A stretch of DNA of 64,000 bases from Paenibacillus sp. Root444D2. Lineage in GTDB: Bacteria > Bacillota > Bacilli > Paenibacillales > NBRC-103111. The stretch lies in assembly GCF_001426375.1 (NCBI RefSeq), contig NZ_LMEO01000045.1, positions 1,298,452 to 1,362,451 on the forward strand, given 5' to 3'. The position numbers were made by a program, and so were the translations under genes. A model generated the notes under the pieces. That model did not search any database and had not been told where the DNA came from. It saw only the letters and a program-made list of their open reading frames with translations. Positions 16,608 to 24,281 of this stretch are shown here, piece after piece (position 1 is the first letter of the stretch; each line of letters opens with the position of its first letter).

Positions 16608-16729
16608 AGGGCTTTTTTCTTTGTGCTTCCATTTAAAAAAATTATCGTAATCTAATTGGTCCTTCATGAGGGCTGATTAGATTAGCAATATATAGAATGA
16701 TCATTCAATCTAACAGAGCTTGTAGTACG

Positions 16730-17038
16730 AGCTTAAGCACTCGTCGACAGAGTCTGAGAATTCAGAAAACAGCTTCTCAGCAGATCGTCACGCGTACGTT
16801 TTGAATAAGCGCCGAAAACGCGCTTATTCAGGAGCGACCGAACAAATAAGCGCGAAAACCGCGCTTACAACGAGAGCTCTGCGAGCCGAAGCTCGTTGAC
16901 AGAGTCTGAGAAGCCGGAAATCGACTTCTCAGCAGATCGTCATGCGCGTCTGCGCTGAATGAGCGCCGAAAACGCGCTTAATCTGGAGCGCCCGAACAAA
17001 TAAGCGCGAAAACGCGCTTATTCTGGAGCACACGAATA
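16730..17038. repeat. Second tandem pair of intergenic repeat family A
   Basis: Two copies (about 16730-16868 and 16869-17038) with the same block order as at 5272-5529: ACAGAGTCTGAGAA, a short hairpin ending CTTCTCAGCAGATCGTC, a GCGCGTC-like block, AATAAGCGC hairpins with GAAAA loops, and GGAGC(A/G)CxCGAA. The pair is better preserved than at 5.3 kb. Together with the next repeat it fills the gap from 16608 to 17371, which holds no gene. Confidence 0.85.
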
Positions 17039-17046
17039 AAAAAGTA

Positions 17047-17350
17047 GCTGTCCAAAAAGCCGCCAAAGATGCCTGTGAGATAAACAGTGCACGCAGAGTT
17101 TGCCGACCTGTGACGCAATGATGAAAAGTATCGTTACAGCATTAAAGTGATGATTGTGCTCCCTTGTAACAATGTAAAACATCGTTCCATCAACCTTTTA
17201 TGAACAGTTATTAGCACAATCTCCCTCCTAACGATGTAAAACATCGTTGCAGCAATCGCAATGCTGCCTCAACTCGAATCTAACGATGAAATACATCCTT
17301 GCAGCAAAAGTGACCGTGCAAAAAGTCACCGAAGACGACTGTGAGTTAAG
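17047..17350. repeat. Cluster of AACGATG hairpin repeats (family B) inside a direct repeat
   Basis: Four variants of a short palindrome of the type AACGATGTAAAACATCGTT followed by GCAGCA occur near 17122, 17168, 17238 and 17282. The cluster is flanked by a degenerate direct repeat (17047-17084 and 17309-17346, sharing CAAAAAG, CC-AAGA and CTGTGAG). Non-coding. Confidence 0.7.
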
Positions 17351-17370
17351 CTTTACGGCAAAACAAAACC

Positions 17371-17410
17371 AAAAAAAGAAGCCCCCCATAAATCTGAGTG
17401 GGCTTCTTTT
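17371..17410 (-). terminator. Terminator of the SLH-domain gene
   Basis: Minus strand: AAGAAGCCC and GGGCTTCTT enclose a 15-base loop, followed by a T-run of seven, just past the stop codon. Confidence 0.85.
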
Positions 17411-17416
17411 CGCATA

Positions 17417-19438
17417 TTATTTGATTGTGATGGAGGTTACGAGCCTATTAACACCTTTAAGCTGTATAAGATTTCCTTCTTTGAATAAGGCTAGGTTGCC
17501 AGAAAGCGTGACACCAGAGGATACCTGATAGATCGTTGTTTGTTCCACACCATTAATGGTTTGAGTGATGGAAATCGTTGCAAGTTCACCTTGGGCATTG
17601 AGGGTAGTTCCTTTTAACTTTCCTAAAAGATCGAATGGTAAATTCGCATCAATCATTTTGGTGACTTCAATGTAAATGACTTTATTATCAGAGGTACGAA
17701 TATCGACTTCATCGCCTACTTTTAAATCAACAGCTCTGACCTTCACGCCATTTCGATAGACAACGACGTTCGGATGAAGTGTGAATACAGTTGTAACTCC
17801 CGACTTCATGAGCTTCAATTCATTGTTGCTTACCACAGCGATTACTGTACCGTTGTTTGTAATGGGTTGAACCATTTTGGTTACTTCAATATAAATGACT
17901 TTATTTTCGGAAGTGCGAATATTGACTTCATCTCCAACTTTCAGATCTGATGCATTGGCTTTCAACCCATTGCGATAGACGATAACATCCGCGTGAAGTG
18001 TTAACTCAAAAGTAACACCTGACTTCTGAAGCTTAAGTACGTTATTGCTAACGACTGCGCTAACTGTCCCGCTATTCGTAATGGCTTGTGCCGTTTGAGT
18101 TACTTCAATGAAAATGACTTTGTTGTCGGATGTGCGAACATTCACTTCATCGCCAACCAGCAAGGAGGCAGCAGTGACTTTCACGCCATTCCGATAAATG
18201 ACCACATCTGGATGCAGAGTGTATGAAGTTGTAACTCCTGCTTTCGTAAGCTTAAGCACATTGTTACTAACGGTCGCGCTAACTGTCCCGCTGCTTGAAA
18301 TAGGTACAATCGATTTGGTGACTTCGATGTAGATGATCTTATTATCCGAAGTGCGAATGTTAACTTCATCACCAACTTTTAGGTCAGATGCACTCACTTT
18401 TATGCCGTTGCGATAAACGACAACATCCGGATGAAGCGGTAATGTAGAGGTAGCTCCTGCCTTCGTTAGCGTCAATGTATTATTCGTAACTGCCGCACTG
18501 ACGGTACCGCTGTAGATAATCGATTGTACGGCATTGGTCACTTCGATGAAGACAATTTGACCATTAAATGTGCGTACTTTCACTACGTCCCCTACCTGTA
18601 AAGCAGATGCGTTTACTTTGGCCCCGTTCCGATAAATGAAAACGTCTGGATGCAAAGGATAGGTTGATGTTGTGCCTGAACTCGTAATACTAAGCGTATT
18701 GTTGGTCACAACACTACTTACAGTTCCATTTATCGTGTTATTCCCTTGGTCTGGCAATTGACCGCCCGTACGATCGAGTAAAGCTGCGAGCTGAGCCCGA
18801 GTTACCGGTTGATTAGGCCTAAACGTATTATCTTCGAAACCATCGATCAAACCTTTCTCGATGGCAACAGCTACATAACCCACAGCGCCTGCAGGAATTT
18901 GTTTCGCATCTTTAAATGGCAGCGTTGTGTTCATTTTCGCTTTCGCTTGAGCATCCAGCTTCAAAGCTTTAACTAAAAGTGTCGTCGCCCAAAGCCGGTC
19001 GCCTTCTTTTTGAGGCTGAACCATATCGTCATTTTCCGAGAACAAATCATTTTCTAATGCTACGGCTACATAACCGACAGCCCAAGAAGGAACTTTATCC
19101 GCATCTTTAAAATTCAAATGAGTGCTCATTTCTGCTGCTGATTCTGCTTGGCTGCGAAGTCCCATCAAACGAACGGCAGCCGTAATCGCTTCGATTCGGG
19201 AAACCGTATTATGAGGCTTAAAGGTACCATCTTCATACCCTTCAAACACACGTTTCGATGCTAAGCTCGCGATATAGCGTATCGCCCATTCTGCCGATTG
19301 CAAATCGTCAAAGGTGAGATGTATCTCAACCTTACTGTCATCTTTTTTATTTCCATTGTCTTTGGCTAATACTGCTGTGCCGCTTCCCATGATCATAACG
19401 AAAGCAAGTCCTGTCGCGATTACTTTTTTGAACGTCAC
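17417..19438 (-). CDS. Secreted S-layer-homology protein with tandem 73-residue repeats
   Basis: Secreted wall-bound protein of 673 residues. A signal peptide (cleavage after AVLA, about residue 25) is followed by three SLH domains (about 43-100, 110-165, 170-225; e.g. FEGYEDGTFKPHNTVSRIEAI and IDGFEDNTFRPNQPVTRAQLA), which bind pyruvylated secondary wall polymer. Then come five tandem repeats of about 73 residues, each with GTVSxxVxNN, LHPDVxxYRNG, ASxLxVGDEVxIRTSxNKxIxIEVT, and a degenerate sixth at the C-terminus. The repeats look like small beta domains. Ligand unknown. Confidence 0.9.
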   Translation of the reverse strand: MTFKKVIATGLAFVMIMGSGTAVLAKDNGNKKDDSKVEIHLTFDDLQSAEWAIRYIASLASKRVFEGYEDGTFKPHNTVSRIEAITAAVRLMGLRSQAESAAEMSTHLNFKDADKVPSWAVGYVAVALENDLFSENDDMVQPQKEGDRLWATTLLVKALKLDAQAKAKMNTTLPFKDAKQIPAGAVGYVAVAIEKGLIDGFEDNTFRPNQPVTRAQLAALLDRTGGQLPDQGNNTINGTVSSVVTNNTLSITSSGTTSTYPLHPDVFIYRNGAKVNASALQVGDVVKVRTFNGQIVFIEVTNAVQSIIYSGTVSAAVTNNTLTLTKAGATSTLPLHPDVVVYRNGIKVSASDLKVGDEVNIRTSDNKIIYIEVTKSIVPISSSGTVSATVSNNVLKLTKAGVTTSYTLHPDVVIYRNGVKVTAASLLVGDEVNVRTSDNKVIFIEVTQTAQAITNSGTVSAVVSNNVLKLQKSGVTFELTLHADVIVYRNGLKANASDLKVGDEVNIRTSENKVIYIEVTKMVQPITNNGTVIAVVSNNELKLMKSGVTTVFTLHPNVVVYRNGVKVRAVDLKVGDEVDIRTSDNKVIYIEVTKMIDANLPFDLLGKLKGTTLNAQGELATISITQTINGVEQTTIYQVSSGVTLSGNLALFKEGNLIQLKGVNRLVTSITIK

Positions 19439-19690
19439 GCTTTACACACTCTCCTTCTTTATTTGAATACTACATGTATCAGAAGAATTCGTTTGATTGG
19501 TTATTTTTAGGAGGGTAACCTTTTATTTTCCATTGAAAATTATTCCTTCATCCATCCAACAAAGTTATCAAGTACATCTTTAACCACTTTAGCATACGAG
19601 ATATAAATAAACTGTCATATTCTGTCCCGCTGGCGATGACCCTCACAATATGCTATGTTGGAAGAAATTGTGAGCAAGGGAGCGAAGGCA

Positions 19691-22600
19691 ATGACGGAAA
19701 TAGCGCTGGATCTATCTCATTTTCATCCCGTTCTGAGGGCTTGGTTTGCTTCTCGTTTCGGTGAACCTACAGATGTTCAGAAGCAGGCATGGAAACAAAT
19801 ACGTTCTGGCACGCACACTCTCATCTCTTCCCCCACAGGCTCAGGTAAAACATTGGCAGCCTTACTGCCTTGTTTGGACGGAGTTCTTAAAAAGAAACAG
19901 GAACTTGAGGACATTTACACAGCCGGTGTTCGCGTGCTTGTCGTGACACCACTTAAAGCGCTGAATAACGATATTCATGATCATTTGATTCATTTTATGG
20001 CAGAAATTGAGGAGACCGCTTCCTCTTTCGAAAAGGAAAAGAAAACCGCCTGGCGGGGACTCACGATTGGGGTTCGTACCGGCGATACCAAACAAAGTAC
20101 TCGGGCATCGATGCTGAAGCAGCCGCCAGATCTGCTGGTGACCACGCCAGAATCGTTGTATTTGCTGCTGACTTCTCCGCGCGCGAGAGAAATGCTAAAG
20201 AGCGTGGAACAAATCGTCGTCGACGAAATCCACGATCTGGCGGCGGACAAGCGCGGTATGCACTTGTCGCTCACGCTGGAACGGCTCAATGCGTGGTGCG
20301 GGCGATCCGTCCAGCGGATCGGCGTGTCAGCCACACAAAAGCCTATCGAGCGGGTCGCTCGTTATCTTGGCGGCTGGGAAGCTGACCAGCCTCGCAATGT
20401 TGCTATTATCGAGAGCAAAGCCGAGAAGCAGTATGCTCTTCAGGTGACGATGCCAGAACCTGCGCGGGCTGGGGCTGATAAAGAGGCGATATGGACGCCT
20501 CTTGTCGAACGTCTGCTGCAGCTCATGGAAGGCTGCAGTACAGTGCTGATCTTCGCAAATAGCCGCAGGCTTTGCGAACGATTGACCTTGCGACTCAATG
20601 ACCATTTCGGTCATGAGATCGCGAGTAGCCACCACGGCAGCGTCGCCCGCGAGAAGCGGCTCGAAGTCGAGCGCTTGCTCAAGGCCGGCGAGCTTCGCTG
20701 CCTGGTTGCCACGTCGTCGCTGGAGCTCGGCATCGACGTCGGCCATGTCGATCTGGTGATCCAGATCGACTCGCCTTTCACCGCTGCCGCAGGCATCCAG
20801 CGGATCGGCCGCGCCGGCCACGCCGTCGGCAGTGTAAGCCGCGGCGTGCTGCTTGCACGCAGTCGCAGCCTGCTGCCGGAGCTGGCCGTGCTCAGCCGGC
20901 GGATCGCGGCGCGCGACATCGAGGCCATCCGCATCCCGCGAGGCAGTCTGGATGTCCTCGCGCAGCAGCTCGTCGCCATGGCAGCCATGGGCGACGAGCT
21001 GGATGTGCCGCGCCTAGAGCGCCTGCTCTCGCAGAGCGACTCCTTCCGCGAGCTGCCGCGTGAACGCTGGCTCGCGATGCTCGAGGTGCTCGCAGGGCTG
21101 TACCCCTTCGTGCGTCCGCTTATCGCATGGGATCGTGAAACCGACCGCTTAGAGCGGTTGGCAGCCACGCAGATGGCCGCGCTCACCGGCGCGGGCACAA
21201 TCCCTCAGAGCACGGCATACCCCGTGCATCACAATGAAACCGGGCTTCACCTCGGTGAGCTGGATGAAGAGTTCATCCACGAATCGTCTGTTGGGGACGT
21301 ATTTCAATTGGGTACGGCATCCTGGCGTATCGTCCGCAAACGCCCAGAGCGCATTTATGTCCAGGAAGCCGACAACCGTTACAGCGAAGTCCCCTTCTGG
21401 CGCGGGGAAACCGGCGGAAAGTCGTATGAGCTCGGCGTTCAAACGGGTCAATTATGGCGAGAACTGCGAGATCGTTTGCAGCCGCTTCCTCACACTCAAG
21501 CCGATCTCGACGTCCAAGACTGGCTGTTGGAGCATTTTCACTTTGATTCGGATGCTAGCCATGCGCTCATCAGTCTCGTTCGCAATCAGATTGCTGTAAA
21601 TACGGTGCCGACAGATACAACCGTTGTCATCGAAACTTTCACTGATGAAAATAATCAAACCCATTATATTTTGCACAGCCTATTTGGTCGCACGCTCAAC
21701 CGAACTTGGTTAATGGCTATCGAAAGGCATCTCAAACAAATAGGGCATACCGCCCTCTATACCAATGCGAAAGACAATGGCATCGAGTTCATTTTCCCTA
21801 GCTTCCATGAGTCGATTCTACATGCCATTATGTCCATCTCTTCTATAGAAGCAGAACAGTTCGTCATTGAGGCTGTGGCTGAATCCGGTATGTTCGGAGC
21901 CGCTTTCCAGCGACTCGCAGAAACGTCCTTGCTTCTTTCCCGCAGCTTCACACGTATGCCTGCTTGGATTAAGCGGCTGCGCGGACAAGAGCTCATGAAA
22001 GAGGCTCTGCCCTTTAAAGAACGTTTTCCTTTGTTTCAGGAAGCCATGCGAGAATGCCTGGAAGAGCATGTTGATATTCAGCATCTTCAGCGCATTTTGG
22101 AAGCCATTCATTCAGGAAATATCCAATTTGCCGTTCATCGCAACCATTTCCCATCGCCGCTCGCTGCGCAATTTAAATTCGACTACGTGTCGCAGAAATT
22201 ATATGAATCCGATGCGTTAACGCAGGATTTGCAGGTTGAATTACTTGGCTTTAGCCGTCAAATGGCAGCCGACATTTTCGGGTCTGAGGCGATCCACAGC
22301 GCCGTTAGCCCTCAGGTCATCGAGGCAGAGGAACATAAACTCGCCCTTACGGATGAACCTTTAGCCTCTGCACGAGAGGTGTTTCGTTATTTGAAAGAAC
22401 GAGGCGATTCCTCTTTGGCTGAACTCGTCCTAGCTAGTTCAGCATCCGAAGTAACTGTCACAGCATGGATCAATGATCTCCTTGGGCAAGGTAAGGCAGC
22501 AACAGCCTTTTTTTCGAAAGAGACCCGCTATATCTGTAGTGATGAATTAGAGTTCTATTCTTCACTTTCGGATTCTATGGTTGCCAGATCGTTTGTGTTT

Positions 22601-24049
22601 CAAAGATTTGCCGACGGGAAGCTCTCTTTCACTACGGCAGAATTGGCAGCCCGTTTTGAGGTAGATTCTGCCATTGCAGCTGATTGGGTTCAGAGCGCCG
22701 TTCAAGATGGTATGTTATCTGTTGCACCTTTTGCCGATCCGGAAATCGAGGAGCTGTGGACAAGCAGCAAGGTTGCTTCACGATTAATTCGTCTGTCCCT
22801 TCAGTCCTATCGACGTGGTGGCGAGGCCGTATCCCCGCTGACCTATATGACGCATATGCCGCTAAGGCGAAAACTCGCAGATAGAATTGACGTGCCTGGA
22901 ATGGACCATCTCCGCGAGATTATTGAAGATTTGCAAGGCTTCTTCCTGCCTGTCTCACTTTGGGAGACTGTCTTATTTCCTACGCGTCAGCTATCGTACC
23001 GCAAACAGGACCTAGACACCTTGTGCTCGTCAGGTCAAATTGTCTGGATAGGCCGCAAAGAGCCCGACGAAAAGGAAGGCCTCATCGCCTTCTTTCTTGC
23101 AGAAAGCAGTTCGCTATATGAGCCCTGCCTCACTTTAGCCAACCAAAGACCAGCCTCACACCCTGAGCTCCTTAGCCTTTTGCAGAAAAAAGGGGCCATC
23201 TTTCTTAGCAAGCTGAGTATTGAAACAGGGCGAGCTCCTTCTTCCTTGTTAGAGGAGCTGCTGCAATTAGTGTGGGATGGACAGGCTGCTAACGACCAAT
23301 TCGCTCCGCTTCGATTACATGCCGCAGCAGCTTCTAAGAAACCGGATAAATTCCAGTCAGGTCTTGGTCGATGGTATCCTCTCGATTCCTTGCTTAGCCC
23401 TGCTTTCGATAAGCAATCGTCAGCCATGCAGTGGACGCATCATCTGCTGGAGCGTTTTGGCATCATCACCAAAGATCTCATCTCTGCTCACTGCCCGTTT
23501 CCATGGGAAGCCATTCAGACAGCGCTTCGTCAGTTGGAAGAATGGGGTCTTGTCGTCAGAGGGCTATTCATTTCCGATTTACATGCTCTGCAGTTCGCAT
23601 CCAAAGAATTCATCACTCGCCTGTACCAACATGCAGGTAACACTTCCGAGAGTCAACAAAAATTCACGCTTTTAAGTGCTATTGATCCGGCTAATCCCTT
23701 TGGACTGATTGTCCCATGGCCCGAGGTTTCAAACATTTCATTTTCACGTAAAAGTGGAAATTACTTAGCCCTCAAAGGCAGTAAGTGGTTGTATTGGATC
23801 GAGAATAATGGCAAGCGGATTTATCAAATTGCACCAGAAACGAACCAAAACGATGATCAGATGACCATCGTCCTTGAGCTAAAAAGTATGTTTCGGCAGT
23901 TTCTTAAACAACATCAATTACGTAAAATCGTTATCGAAGCTTGGAACGGCGTTCGTATCGCAGAAGCACCCGAACAGGAATATTTAAAACTTCTAGGCGC
24001 AGAAAAAGACCGCACCAGTCTAGTTCTTTGGCCAAGCCAGCTAAGCTGA
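19691..24049 (+). CDS. lhr: Lhr-type large ATP-dependent helicase
   Basis: Superfamily 2 DEAD/DEAH helicase of 1452 residues. Walker A SSPTGSGKT near residue 45, motif Ib TPLKALNND, DEIH box VVDEIHDL, SAT motif GVSATQKP, and helicase-C motifs LVATSSLELGIDVG and QRIGRAGH are present, followed by the long Lhr core/DUF4145-like and C-terminal region. Lhr proteins are 3'-5' helicases linked to DNA repair. Start at 19691 follows AAGGGAGCGAAGGCA; an ATG at 19655 lacks a site. Residues encoded at 20650-21200 come from a GC-rich patch. The last 63 bp recur at 38034-38096. Confidence 0.92.
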   Translation: MTEIALDLSHFHPVLRAWFASRFGEPTDVQKQAWKQIRSGTHTLISSPTGSGKTLAALLPCLDGVLKKKQELEDIYTAGVRVLVVTPLKALNNDIHDHLIHFMAEIEETASSFEKEKKTAWRGLTIGVRTGDTKQSTRASMLKQPPDLLVTTPESLYLLLTSPRAREMLKSVEQIVVDEIHDLAADKRGMHLSLTLERLNAWCGRSVQRIGVSATQKPIERVARYLGGWEADQPRNVAIIESKAEKQYALQVTMPEPARAGADKEAIWTPLVERLLQLMEGCSTVLIFANSRRLCERLTLRLNDHFGHEIASSHHGSVAREKRLEVERLLKAGELRCLVATSSLELGIDVGHVDLVIQIDSPFTAAAGIQRIGRAGHAVGSVSRGVLLARSRSLLPELAVLSRRIAARDIEAIRIPRGSLDVLAQQLVAMAAMGDELDVPRLERLLSQSDSFRELPRERWLAMLEVLAGLYPFVRPLIAWDRETDRLERLAATQMAALTGAGTIPQSTAYPVHHNETGLHLGELDEEFIHESSVGDVFQLGTASWRIVRKRPERIYVQEADNRYSEVPFWRGETGGKSYELGVQTGQLWRELRDRLQPLPHTQADLDVQDWLLEHFHFDSDASHALISLVRNQIAVNTVPTDTTVVIETFTDENNQTHYILHSLFGRTLNRTWLMAIERHLKQIGHTALYTNAKDNGIEFIFPSFHESILHAIMSISSIEAEQFVIEAVAESGMFGAAFQRLAETSLLLSRSFTRMPAWIKRLRGQELMKEALPFKERFPLFQEAMRECLEEHVDIQHLQRILEAIHSGNIQFAVHRNHFPSPLAAQFKFDYVSQKLYESDALTQDLQVELLGFSRQMAADIFGSEAIHSAVSPQVIEAEEHKLALTDEPLASAREVFRYLKERGDSSLAELVLASSASEVTVTAWINDLLGQGKAATAFFSKETRYICSDELEFYSSLSDSMVARSFVFQRFADGKLSFTTAELAARFEVDSAIAADWVQSAVQDGMLSVAPFADPEIEELWTSSKVASRLIRLSLQSYRRGGEAVSPLTYMTHMPLRRKLADRIDVPGMDHLREIIEDLQGFFLPVSLWETVLFPTRQLSYRKQDLDTLCSSGQIVWIGRKEPDEKEGLIAFFLAESSSLYEPCLTLANQRPASHPELLSLLQKKGAIFLSKLSIETGRAPSSLLEELLQLVWDGQAANDQFAPLRLHAAAASKKPDKFQSGLGRWYPLDSLLSPAFDKQSSAMQWTHHLLERFGIITKDLISAHCPFPWEAIQTALRQLEEWGLVVRGLFISDLHALQFASKEFITRLYQHAGNTSESQQKFTLLSAIDPANPFGLIVPWPEVSNISFSRKSGNYLALKGSKWLYWIENNGKRIYQIAPETNQNDDQMTIVLELKSMFRQFLKQHQLRKIVIEAWNGVRIAEAPEQEYLKLLGAEKDRTSLVLWPSQLS

Positions 24050-24062
24050 GTGCGGCCTGCTC
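24000..24062 (+). repeat. lhr 3'-end sequence, copy 1 of a 63-bp direct repeat
   Basis: Codes for the last residues of Lhr (EKDRTSLVLWPSQLS-stop). The same segment with 9 differences (about 86% identity) is at 38034-38096, at the opposite edge of the catabolic island. On the minus strand both form a long hairpin ending in TTTTT, a terminator for a gene coming from the right. Confidence 0.8.
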
Positions 24063-24156
24063 TTACCTTCTGCTTTAACCGCGGATGTAGAAGCACATGG
24101 ATATCGGTTACCTTCCGGTCAGCTGGACATGACACGATAATTGAAAATATGATCAA
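24062..24156 (-). pseudogene. Fragment resembling an internal part of nasC
   Basis: The minus strand reads SIIVSCPADRKVTDIHVLLHP, close to VIVTIDPRNTMTSKVADIHVRLQP of the nitrate reductase encoded at 38091-40199. In one 33-base stretch the DNA matches in frame at 27 positions. It looks like a relic of a molybdopterin oxidoreductase gene once convergent with lhr. Short, so chance resemblance is not fully excluded. The rest of the gap to 24281 holds nothing recognised. Confidence 0.5.
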
Positions 24157-24281
24157 AAGTCAATTCTCGGTTGACCATTCACATGGTATTATATGAAGTA
24201 ACCTTCTATCGCTGAAGGGTTACAACGGCAAATTATCCATATGCATATAAGTTTAAAAGAAGATGTCAGGGGGAATAAATC

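Noticed and set aside
16730..17350. CRISPR array
   Set aside because: The repeats are degenerate, palindromic and unevenly spaced; there are no constant-length unique spacers and no cas genes nearby.
20327..21198. Minus-strand open frames of up to 195 codons inside lhr
   Set aside because: Composition artefacts of the GC-rich patch, antisense to conserved helicase motifs, no ribosome sites.
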